From positions 17,350,622-17,414,621 of the forward strand of contig NW_025336598.1 in the NCBI RefSeq assembly GCF_004798865.1: 64,000 nucleotides of DNA, given 5' to 3'. The DNA comes from Varanus komodoensis (Eukaryota; Chordata; Lepidosauria; Squamata; Varanidae). Each line of letters begins with the position of its first letter. Within the stretch, counting starts at the first letter, position 1. Below, piece after piece: positions 55,031-64,000 of this stretch. The notes beneath the pieces were generated by a model. That model had not been told where the DNA came from. It ran no database searches and was given only the letters and a program-made list of their open reading frames with translations. The position numbers and the translations under genes were made by a program.

Positions 55031-55650
55031 TAACGCGCTCTACCTGGGGCTACCCTTGAAGACGGTCCGGATACTTAAATTGGTTCAAAATAGAGCTGCC
55101 AGGCTGCTGATGGGGACTGGACGTTATGTTCACATGACTCCAGTTCTCCGTCAGCTTCACTGGCTTCCCATTGAAGACCGGGCCCAATTCAAGGTGTTGG
55201 TGATGACCTATTATAAAGCCCTAAATGGCTTGGGTCCTGGTTACCTGAAGGAGCGCTTACGTCCATATATGCCCAGCCGCCCCCTGAGATCAGCGGAAGA
55301 GGCCCTCCTCCGGGAGCCCTCAGTGAAGGAAATTAGGAGGGTGGTTACTCGGAGGAGGGCTTTCTCAGCGGTGGAACCTAAGTTATGGAACGCGCTCCCC
55401 AGAGAGGTCCGCCTGGCACCGTCGTTATTTGTTTTTCGGCGCCAGGCGAAGACTTTTTTATTTAAGCAGCATTTTAAATGTTAATATTATTGAATTTTAT
55501 CTGGCCAGGGCAGCTTATTTGATCTTGTACGTATTTTATTTTAATGTTTATATTTTAATTATAATTATTTAGCTAATTGTTGTAAGACGCCCCGAGGCTT
55601 CGGCGAATGGGGTGGCATAAAAATGTTTTAATAAATAAATAAGTAAATAG
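55031..55650 (+). mobile_element. L2-like GC-rich LINE, copy 4 (5' truncated)
   Basis: Plus-strand copy of the family of copies 1-3. It begins at 'aacgcgctctacctggggct' (aligned to copy 1 near 20909 on the minus strand) and runs through the C-terminal domain and a 3' UTR with 'cgccccgaggcttcggcgaa' and 'tggggtggcataaaaatg' to an AATA-type tail ending about 55650. Its 5' end is within about 15 bp of that of copy 3. Confidence 0.9.
55056..55484 (+). pseudogene. LINE copy 4, C-terminal reverse transcriptase frame
   Basis: 142 codons reading I-L-K-L-V-Q-N-R-A-A-R-L-L, L-R-Q-L-H-W-L-P-I-E-D-R, F-K-V-L-V-M-T-Y-Y-K-A-L-N-G, R-P-L-R-S-A-E-E-A-L-L-R-E-P, L-W-N-A-L-P-R-E-V and F-K-Q-H-F-K-C before the stop. 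One extra tyrosine codon (T-Y-Y-K, elsewhere T-Y-K) distinguishes it from copies 1-3. The palm is missing because of 5' truncation, so no activity is expected. The intact frame points to a fairly recent insertion. Confidence 0.83.
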
Positions 55651-55764
55651 TATGCCAACACTTCTGCTCATCTTACTACACATGACAAGGACTACTTTGT
55701 TATATGTTTAGTTAAGCACTGAGTCAGAGTATTTTGGGTAGGCATCCTAAGTTTGTTTGTTTGA

Positions 55765-55848
55765 TTATTTATTTATTTATTTATTTATTTGGGGATATTT
55801 CTAATCCATCCAATCACTATCTGGAAGGCTTACAAACAAGTTTGCATC

Positions 55849-55850
<2 letters not shown>
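55765..55850 (-). repeat. Antisense retroposon 3' tail next to LINE copy 4
   Basis: ATTT repeats (55766-55790) are followed by 'tctaatccatccaatcac' and 'tggaaggcttacaaac', the usual antisense order of a LINE/SINE 3' terminus. It lies 115 bp from the end of copy 4 and points the other way. Confidence 0.4.

Positions 55851-55902
<52 letters not shown>
55850..55902. repeat. (AAAG)n microsatellite
   Basis: About thirteen uninterrupted AAAG units directly after the antisense tail. Confidence 0.95.
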
Positions 55903-56705
55903 TTGATGTGTGAGAGCAGTTCAGTACTTATCAGAAGGAAAGCTTAAATAGTTGCACCAGTGGGTCAATTATCAAAGGACTATGGACTTGCAAACAGTGA
56001 GAGAAGCCACCATTGTGGGATTAACTGATAAAGGCAAGGTCACAGACCCATGATTCCTACCACTTGCACCATCTGTCATCCCATAAAGGGACTACTGTGC
56101 TTGAAAGAGAAATGCATATCTCCAGTGGATGTTTTGTCCAGCTGGCTGGACAAAAAGATTAGTTCTCTAAGGTTGCCCTTTCTTTCAGTATTATGCGATA
56201 TTCTCAGCATATTGCCTCATTTTCTGTGATCCTTTGGAGCCAAACACATTTAAATAAGAGCATACACTCATTCAGCTCAAAGGGTATGCTCATATTAAGA
56301 TGTGTCAAAAGGTTTGGCAGTGAGTTGAATAAGTGAAAAGTGCTCCAGCTATTGATGGGTACTCAGCTTGAGGGCTCATCTGCTTTGGAAAAATCATTGA
56401 GTGTTCGGGGACGAATGACAGAAGAATGCTCTCAGTGAATGTCAGTGTTCAACACAACTTTGCTCTCAAAGTGTGCAGGGAGAATGGTGTTTAACTGGCA
56501 TTGACAGGCCTTGCCCAGCACTTAGGAATGCACGTTATGAGTCTGAAGGCCCATGTGTAGTATCTGTGATATAGTGAGAGTAGCTAGTAGGAGAAATGGC
56601 ACTGAAGTGTGTCTGTTCCAAAGTTTACTGCACAGAATTCTGGCACTGGGAGAAAAGACCAGACATTACCCATTATTTTAAATGCGTCAAAAATTTTATT
56701 CTGCT
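55903..56705. other. Unassigned spacer
   Basis: No gene or repeat recognised. Confidence 0.5.
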
Positions 56706-56709
56706 CATC

Positions 56710-56800
56710 TAACTATCTACAGGCTTGGGAACCTGTGGCCTGCCAAATGTCATTGAACTCCAACTCCCATCAGTCCCAGCCAGCATGCCACATGAAGGCA
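56710..56800. repeat. 'aacctgtggcctgccaaatg' sauropsid repeat relic
   Basis: 'gggaacctgtggcctgcc' followed by 'ttgaactccaactcccatca' and 'gtcccagccagcatg' matches a very common lizard and turtle interspersed repeat (the other members here are 43475-43545 and 26945-27012). The parent class is unknown to me. Confidence 0.6.
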
Positions 56801-57479
56801 ACTGTAGCGTAACAAAGTTTGGGGGGCTACAGAGCACTCACCCCTGTTTGAATGTGCATGCATTGAATCCTGAGTTATATATGTACATTCTACCCTCTCC
56901 AAAACATTCCCTCCAGCCTCTTGGAAATGCCACACAGCCATATAAGGAGCCCTGTTGAATGGGGTGGATTATGGCACAGGCGACTGAGGATGGAAGCGCT
57001 TTCCAGTTTGCTGGGAACTTCCAATCCATTTGTGCGCATCAGTTTGTCCTATTATATTTACAATGCTCTCTATAAAAGACAGTGTATGTTGCTAAATAGA
57101 ATATCTGTGTGTACATAATTCAAATGTTCTATTTATATCGTTAATGTAGCAGTTGGAAGTATATAAGTTTTTTTGTATCCACGTTTTCCCTTGCAGTGCA
57201 TGAAAACATACTTCTTAGCAGTGGGAGGTTGTATATTACCAGCTAGGCAAGATGTAGAAATGCTTAACTCTTTCTGTCCCTGCTTGTCACCACTTTTGGA
57301 TGTCTACTGTGGACTTAAACAGTAAAATAAATTTACTTATGCATTAAAATTTTGCATGCCAAAACATCTCATTTGCCATCTGTTTGTTGTGACCATAGAA
57401 TATACATTAATAAGTGCTGGAGCAGATTGTGGGTCATTTTTGCTTAGTGTGGGTAAGGCTGAATACTGTATGTTATGTA
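56801..57479. other. Unassigned spacer
   Basis: No gene or repeat recognised. Confidence 0.5.
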
Positions 57480-57570
57480 TCCCAATCCTACCCATGTTTT
57501 TGCAGAAGTAAGTTCCATTGAGTTCAATGGGAGTTCCTCCCAAGGTGTGTAGTGCACATAGAACTGTAGC
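57480..57570. repeat. 'agtaagttccattgagttca' lizard repeat
   Basis: 'cccaatcctacccatg' followed by 'agaagtaagttccattgag', 'ttcaatgggagttcctccc' and 'gtgcacatagaactg' is a near-complete copy of a very common squamate sequence with near-palindromic 'cattgagttcaatgg' core. A relic of it lies at 63490-63570. Confidence 0.6.
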
Positions 57571-57734
57571 TTAACTTTGACAAATTCAATTGGGGCAAAG
57601 CTCCTCTAATGAAGCAGCAACATTTTTATATGTTTGAGGACTTTGGTAGTAGCAAGCTTCAACTCTCTGAAGTCTAAAAAGATTTGGGACTCTGTCTTAC
57701 TACTCCTAGAAAGCAAAGGCAGGTTTGTTATACC

Positions 57735-57985
57735 AGGACTTGTCTTACACTGAATCAGAGAATTGGCCAATCTAGTTCAGAATTGCCTGTACTGCTTAGC
57801 ATTTCAATCAGCTGTTTTACTTCTATCCAGGAGTTGTTGCATACAAGACTTATCTACCCCTGTGTTCTAGCCTTTCTTCATTCATTTCTGCATCAAAGTG
57901 CAGAAGGCTACAGCTTGGAATCCAAGAGTTTCATTAAGCATGTCATGTCCTCAAGCTGAGCCTTACCTAATGAGCTACATGGAAT
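57735..57985 (-). mobile_element. Antisense tRNA-derived SINE with CR1-like tail
   Basis: The plus strand reads 'cttacactgaatcagagaat', 'tggccaatctagttcagaat' and 'tgcctgtactg', then near the end 'ccttacctaatgagctacatgg', the antisense of the A-box region ('gtagctca-tggtagag'). The spacing fits an element of about 240 bp. It is the same family as 1893-2060, with more of the head kept. Confidence 0.5.
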
Positions 57986-58154
57986 TGTTTAGGCTATGGT
58001 CTCAGAATAAGAGGTGCTATGGAGTTCTGAATTTGCCAGGTTTACTATAAATATTTACTACATTTCTATGTCACCCAGTAACCAATGTTCTCTGTGCAGA
58101 CTGCAAACATTTAAAGGACTACAACACCATGGAAACAGTTCCAATTATAAAATA

Positions 58155-58275
58155 AAAGCATAAATAGAACTGAACTGGACCAGATCAGCAGTCCACCTAG
58201 TCCAGAATCCTGTTAACAAAATGGCCAACCAGCTGCCTATATGCAGAACACATAGGCAACATCCCCCGTCTGCCC
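58155..58275 (-). mobile_element. CR1 3' end, antisense
   Basis: The plus strand reads 'tggaccagatcagcagtcca', 'cctagtccagaatcctgtta' and 'atggccaaccagctgcc'. This is the reverse complement of the 3' terminus found at 52490-52632. Confidence 0.75.
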
Positions 58276-59540
58276 AAATTGCCTTTGATACTAGAGGTAG
58301 TACAGAAATTGATTTTAAAACATCCATAAAAATGTGAAGCTCTGTCTCCAAAATGCCTTTTGGAAGAGAAGAATCTTCACCTGCTAAAATACAAGATACT
58401 ATACTAGAAACAAGAATCATCCCGTTTTACCATAAAGATCCTGGCACTGAGTGATCCCAGAGTGTTAATCCAATGCCTTAGTATTTTTATGTAGCACCAA
58501 CATTAGCAACACGCATAAGTAGCTGAATGTGAAGGATAGTTTTGGGCTGTCCCTTCAGATAGTTTTCCCTCATAGTTGCTTGCCTTTTGACTCCTCTGCT
58601 CCGGAAAGTTGCAGCTATCCAGCTAATGATGCCTGAACCTTTCTGGACCTTGGCCCAGGCTGACTGACACCTGGGTGTGCTTGTTTTGTATAAACATTTC
58701 CATCTCCCCACCAAAGAGGAATGGATAATATGAATTTGATACCTGTTCATGTATTGCCTGTTTCACCGCTTCCTGTGAAAAAGTCAGGAAGTTAAGTAAA
58801 TTAATTAAGTGGATCTAGAGTCTTGATTTCATAAATCAGTAAACTGTCCCCTAAAAATCTGCAGCAAATAGAAAAGAACCAAACTTCCCTTATCAGCAAG
58901 CAGTTCATTGTATTCAATGGGACAAATGAGGGGTCGGGTGGTCATTTGTGAATAGCTCCAGCGAAAGAAACGTATCAGCAAAAAGAAGGATAAAAAAGAA
59001 AAAGAAATTTGCATGCAATTTGCTTATGTTCATTTATATGTGTAGGTGCAAATTCAAAAATCATTATTATAATTTGAATGGAAAGCTAACCAATTACATC
59101 AGACTGTGAAAGACTGTGATGAGGCTATCCCACCTGTTCTGCACAGTGACTAGGTGCTGACTGCATAGAGGCAATTGTTCTTCTGGTTCATTTTCAATCA
59201 GGAATTTAAAAATTTGAAGATAGCCTTTCAAACAGAGGAAACATACAGCCAGAGAACAGTCCTCTGTAGAAAAAGAACACCTGGCCACCCTAACGGACAA
59301 AGAAGGACTAGACTCCAAAATAATTTTGAGGGGTCTGCAGCTTCTTCTGTGTTTCCTGAAAGCAATACCAGACTAAGTGGCTCCAATGAATGCAGTGATG
59401 GTTCAAATTGAACTACCAGGATCCATCCATAGCACAAAACCCCAAAAGGTTCAGGAATTCATGAACCCCAAATGATTTATGCATAACTCTTTTAAAGTCC
59501 AGGCTAGAACTCAGTGTGGATACACTGCCTGTGTTAAGAC
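58276..59540. other. Unassigned spacer
   Basis: 1.3 kb without a gene or named repeat. Confidence 0.45.
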
Positions 59541-59544
59541 CACA

Positions 59545-59760
59545 TGAGAAATCATGTTGGTTGTTTTATCATTGTAAGTCTGTTGTGTTGTCTGAACACA
59601 GTTGTGGTATTTTACCATGGCAAGTTTGATCTTTAGAAACCACAGTAAGAAATGATGGCTTGTTCTGTTTTTTTTTTCTGTATCACAATGGCTTGTTGTG
59701 CTATCTGAACCCAGGATGGTGGTTTCCACTATCCTGCTATGCAACTACCACAGAATGATG
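59545..59760 (+). repeat. Unnamed squamate repeat, 'tgtctgaaccc' family, copy B
   Basis: Two internal units about 115 bp apart: 'tgttgtgttgtctgaacaca' with 'gttgtgg', and 'cttgttgtgctatctgaacc' with 'caggatggtgg'. 'aaccacagt' and 'accatggcaag' blocks lie between. It is the reverse complement of the pattern at 15785-15965. Confidence 0.45.
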
Positions 59761-59814
59761 TACCTCGGGATTAATTTAAGTGTTCAGTGCAGTGGCTGAT
59801 GGGATACATGCAAT

Positions 59815-59890
59815 AGTGAGATGATTAGGGGAACTGGGTCTTTTCAGCCTGGAGAAGAGGAGACTCTGAGGGGATCTGTTGGCAAACATA
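59815..59890 (+). mobile_element. CR1 ORF2 C-terminal fragment
   Basis: 'tgattaggggaactgggtct' followed by 'tttcagcctggagaagagga' and 'gactctgaggggatctg' corresponds to the CR1 region encoding roughly L-F-S-L-E-K-R-R-L, a hallmark of the ORF2 C-terminus. Only about 75 bp remain. Confidence 0.65.
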
Positions 59891-62800
59891 TATGTATGTG
59901 AGGGGGTGTCCACACAACATAACAAACAAACACTGCCACTGCCTCACTGACATTGGAACCACCAGCTACTGCTGGAAAGCAGGTAAGAGAATCAACAAAT
60001 AGAAAGCTTAATATAATGTGGAGGAGAAGACAAATAAGATTTATACTTTATTTAACACACAAGGAGAGAGACAAAGGGAACAAAGAGAAAAGACTCAGGT
60101 AAGTATATGTGTTAAGCCTCTGAACAATAAAATACAAAGGGATGGAGTCAGATAACTGAGCATTAGAGTCTTTCAGACTGAGTCTGGCTACATAGTTCTA
60201 GGACGCAGGAGCCCTCATCCTGGTGGAGACGCTGTTGCTGAAGACATTCAGCTCTGTCAGGGCAGAAGGAGGCAGCTGCCCTTTCTTCCATCGTCTTCTC
60301 TGGACAGCTCCTTCCTACTCACTCTCTTGCATAATATCCTCAGCATTTTTCTTGAATCTTCTGACCAATCCATACCTCCATAGGCCCTCTTCTAGTTTTC
60401 CCAGATCAGATCTTACATTCCCTTACTGCAGTTTCTAAAGATAAGAGAGCAATTTCCAAGCTTCCCACAGCAAGTTGCACAGGTCCAGGGCCAGTTCTAC
60501 TATTAGGCTGGGTGAGTCAGCTGTCTCAGGATATTGATTTTGTGTATCGCAAAAGAGCTGTGAATTCCCCACGATTTAAGTTATGGCTCTTACAATTTTG
60601 CTGTCAAAGATGCGGGAAAGCACTTCTGTGGTTTGTGCCTCAGGTACAAAAATAATTTGACTGGCCTTGGATATTAAGGGTCTTGGCAGAGATTTGCAGC
60701 CCTGACTGAGGCACTGGGCCAGCCCTGAGTGACTGATTACTGTTTTGAGTGGAGTGTTCCCTTCATGTAATCCCAAATGCCTCATAAATTATGGGGCTAT
60801 TGCGGTGAATGAAACCATCACTGTTGTTTTCGTTTATCTCATTTTAAAGCAAGTACTGCCGATCACTTGTTGATTAGCTGGGCTTGTGGTAGATAGCTAA
60901 TTATACTCCTGTTGTTCTATGGAGCACATTGGCTTTTCCTCTGAAAGACATCCTCCTGGTTGAAAAATAAATAACATCTGCTTCTAATCCCCTTACATAA
61001 AGCAACATTTAATGATGGATTATCAGCTTCTGGTAACCAGTGGCCTCTAAGCAGTTTGTGAGTAAAAATGGAAGTGTTAGTCACATAGGTTTTAACTTTT
61101 TATTACTGAGGCATCCGTATGAATTGCTTATCTTCTAATGTCACTCACATGAAACATTAAGTGTTAAGAAGTATACTCTTGTGTACCTGTACTGACCCAT
61201 TCTTGCAGCAAGAAACACTGAGCAGTCATTATTCTTTCCCTTCCAACATTTTGAAGCTTCTTCTCTAGTGTACAGACTGTGTCATGATTATAAATACTTC
61301 TGTTAATATGTTAAAATACCAAGCATTTGATGTGCCGGATGCCATGAAACATGGCATGTTTTAACTGTATATTAGTAGTGGAAGAGAAATCTGTTTCAAT
61401 TCATTTCAGATCCAACTGGATCCGGCTCACATCTCTTGGATACAAGCGTGAAGCTGAAAAGCCTGAGTATTTCCAAGGTAGTGATAAAACTTGAAGATCA
61501 AAGAAAATGTATTAAAATGTGTCTATTTGAAAAGATATGCATGAGAAATAGACTTTTGCGGAGGTGGGAATCAATTGAAATTTGCACAGACCCCCACATA
61601 AGCAACAACAAAAGATTGCAAACAATATAAATATGAAACAGAATGATCTTCAAGATGAAATTTGGATTATATTGATGATCTTGTGCTTTGATGATTAGTG
61701 TATTGTGCCTCTAACGTAGCCACAAGGAGGAAGGGAAGCCAGGATTCAGCCTGCATTGCATGAAGAATAAAGTAAGGTAGAAGCAGTCATGTTGATCCTT
61801 CCCAAACAACATCCCAACCACAAATTCCCATTGTTTGCCATCAATGAGATTTTTCTTTCCTGTACCAAATTGTGGCTGGATGGCAGGTGGTTGATTTTCA
61901 TCAGGACTTCAGGATTACTATAGAAAGATTTTTTTCTTTTGGGAGATTCAGGCCATACTGCAGTGCATAAAAGCATTTCACAGTGAGCCACACTAATAAA
62001 AAGAGGGGGAATCATTTTAATGAATAAATAACTCTTTATCCATTATTCATCTGCTTTTGATTTAACAAATAGTTTGGGCAATAAATATTTTCTAATTTTT
62101 ATGAAAATTGGTATAGTAATTCATAAATATCAAAGTATGCTGTTTGAACATGTCAGATCTGTGAAATTAGAAATGCAGCAGGAATGATCACTCTCACTTT
62201 TTAATTTTTTTAATTTTTATTTTTAAATCATAAGTTGCTTCAGAGTAGTTGAAATCCTTCAGGGGGTGGGAAAGCTTTCAAGAAAATGAAAACCAACCAA
62301 TGCAAACTAACCCAGTTCTAACATTAAGTGCAGCTATTTGATGGGCTATATGATTGACAGTGCTCTCCTCAGGTGCAATGACCACTGACAGAATCTCGAA
62401 TTTCAGTTTGTGAGGAATGAACACTCAGATTCATGAAGAAGATCAAAATCTCAGCAGTTTCATTGATTTGTACCCCAGTTCCCACAGTAAGTCACCTGCA
62501 TTCCCAGGTAGAGGTAAACTCAACTACAAATTCACAGCCCATGTACAGACACTTATGTTGCCTGCTAGTCACATAGACCAATACAGACTGTTAAGTTTCC
62601 AGATAACATTAGTACAATAGCATCTTGATGTCTTTAGGCATGACATAATGTTCTAAATGATCAAAAATACTGGGAACAATAGTATGGAAAATATTACTAA
62701 TTGATTTATTGACATGCCAATTAAGTAAATTTCTTTGCAGTTTGGATCGGCCTGTGTCTGTGAAAACATGCAAATGTGTCTGATGGAGGAACCATACAGG

Positions 62801-63000
62801 AAATCTGATTTGACAACTACACTGTGTAGGCGCTTGCCTCTGTGGGATTAGATGATTAAGTGGGCCCATTCAGAAACAAATGAATGTTTTTATCACAGTG
62901 ATCTGCAGCTGATGAGAACCCCAGTATTTCCCCACTGACAGTATTAGCAGTTTCTCAGTCCAGTTAAGAATTGCATCTTAACAGTGACACTAAACAGTAA
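59891..63000. other. Unassigned spacer
   Basis: 3.1 kb with no supportable gene or named repeat. 60840-61060 is free of repeat signatures and AT-rich, like conserved non-coding DNA, but conservation cannot be judged from one sequence. Confidence 0.45.
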
Positions 63001-63002
63001 AT

Positions 63003-63125
63003 TGGCTTGGAATGCCGGTGCCTTCTGGGAAAGAGGTGCAGGTATTTTTATAACGCAAAGGCACATATAAGCAACATGTTTCTGCCAGGATTTATCTGAA
63101 TTTTCCCAACACCACCGAAAGAGAG
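63003..63125 (+). repeat. Unnamed repeat, 'aaaggcacatataagcaac' family, copy B
   Basis: Aligns with 45395-45545: 'cttggaat', 'gaaagaggtgcagg', 'aaaggcacatataagcaa', 'ggatttat' and 'ttcccaacacc' occur in the same order. Function and class are unknown. Confidence 0.55.
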
Positions 63126-63465
63126 ATAGGTGAGAAAGCAACAGAAGCAAACACAATACTCACAATGGTGCTACAATAGGAGCTTATACTGCAAAGTTGC
63201 ACAAACTCAGATGGTTTTGAAATTGGGTCGGGTCAGGTTCAGTTTAGCCTGGACAGGGCCAGCCAAGCCTGGCTTGGCTCAGTTAGATTTGGTGGAGCTG
63301 TGTGGTGTGGGTTGGTTTTAGTCATGACTGGCAAACAGCATTGTTGTTCTAACATATCAGGGATGTTGCTTTTAAAGCATGAAATACGGATGTGGTGGGG
63401 TAGAAGAGACACATTACTCATGTGCTTCTCGGCTGAAGCACTGAACATGGCTGTCTAAAGCAGGG
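63126..63465. other. Unassigned spacer with a small palindrome
   Basis: A 19-nt palindrome (63261-63279; arms agccaagcc and ggcttggct around one T) lies in a GG/CC-rich patch. No gene is seen. Confidence 0.5.
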
Positions 63466-63484
63466 CACATAAGCTGTGCAAGGT

Positions 63485-63572
63485 CTAAGGTTACTAGATG
63501 CACCTGCCAGAAGCCTATCCCATTGAGCTCAACTGGACTTGCTCCTGGTTAAGTGGTTGTAGGACTACAGCC
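63485..63572. repeat. Relic of the 'cattgagctcaactgg' lizard repeat
   Basis: 'tatcccattgagctcaactg' followed by 'gacttgctcctggttaag' and 'ggactacagcc' matches the family at 57480-57570. Confidence 0.5.
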
Positions 63573-64000
63573 TAAATGACTGGCCTGGTTTTCCCCTCCA
63601 TGTTTTACCCAGCAGTGGTGAGAGGAAATAATGACTAGGTAATTGTGACTAGATAGGCTGGCAAAGACAGCCCTGGGAAAGAACTCAAAGGGAAAGGTGA
63701 ACTTTACATGTCCTAAATTAGTCTCTGACTCCATTTAAAATCTCAGCCAGCATAGCATTGTCACCTTGTCTAGACTCTCACTTTCACTATTGAATGTAAT
63801 GAATGTGTCAATTGTAACAGAGCCCCCTCCCTACTCCCCTCTGCTTCCCTCCCTGCAGCTTTTTTATTCTTCCCTCATTGAATAGTGAAAGAATTAAAAA
63901 GGTGAGTTCAGGTCATTTTCCTGGGTTGCAGATTGGCTCAGAAAAAATTATCCAAACTTTTATTTGGAAGGTCTCAGATCATTTCTGAAGCAAGCTTGAG
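63573..64000. other. Unassigned spacer at the window end
   Basis: No gene or repeat recognised in the last 430 bp. Confidence 0.5.

Noticed and set aside
55766-55902. Possible centromeric or satellite array
   Set aside because: Two adjacent simple microsatellites and a retroposon tail; the units are too short and the span too small for a satellite.

Overview
This window reads as nuclear DNA of a squamate reptile (lizard or snake), AT-rich, non-coding and either intergenic or deep intronic. The species call is an inference from the repeat community. One stretch carries a GC-rich single-ORF LINE of the L2/CR1 (Jockey) group, CR1 copies of two 3'-end types, old L2 copies, L1 remnants, an RTE-BovB 3' end, and tRNA-derived SINE relics of kinds familiar from lizard genomes. 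No host gene is convincingly present. The best candidate is a 151-codon open frame on the minus strand at 39111-39566, which may be a terminal exon or may be chance. No rRNA, tRNA, CRISPR array, operon or bacterial-type feature is seen.

Layout. 1-8500: sparse old repeats (an L2 piece, an antisense SINE, a SINE/LINE tail). 8505-11035: a 2.5 kb antisense CR1 copy. 11-16.8 kb: mostly featureless. 16.8-19.07 kb: an antisense CR1 copy split by an L1, then a 5'-truncated copy of the GC-rich L2-like LINE whose ATT-repeat tail contains the only assembly gap (100 N). 20.3-24.05 kb: LINE copy 1, nearly complete, with a CpG-rich head. 24-34 kb: sparse, with one CR1 3' end and a GC-rich segment at about 28 kb that may be an LTR-like fossil. 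34.3-37.8 kb: LINE copy 2 inserted inside a tRNA-derived SINE. 40.7-42.3 kb: degraded L1 ORF2. 48.2-49.4 kb: old L2. 53.2-53.4 kb: a BovB end with a 5' inversion. 55.03-55.65 kb: LINE copy 4. 56-64 kb: small SINE and CR1 relics.

The parts do not form a pathway; the story is one of successive retroposition. CR1 and old L2 copies form the older layer, L1 landed in a CR1, and the GC-rich L2-like LINE is the youngest: four copies, one with a 446-codon open reverse-transcriptase frame. The most useful observations are nested insertions, a twin-priming-type BovB structure, two LINE copies truncated at nearly the same point, a perfect 17-bp hairpin at 54285-54322, and two pairs of related repeats I cannot name. 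I found no evidence for a new biological system. Family names come from remembered consensus sequences and protein motifs, not from a database search.
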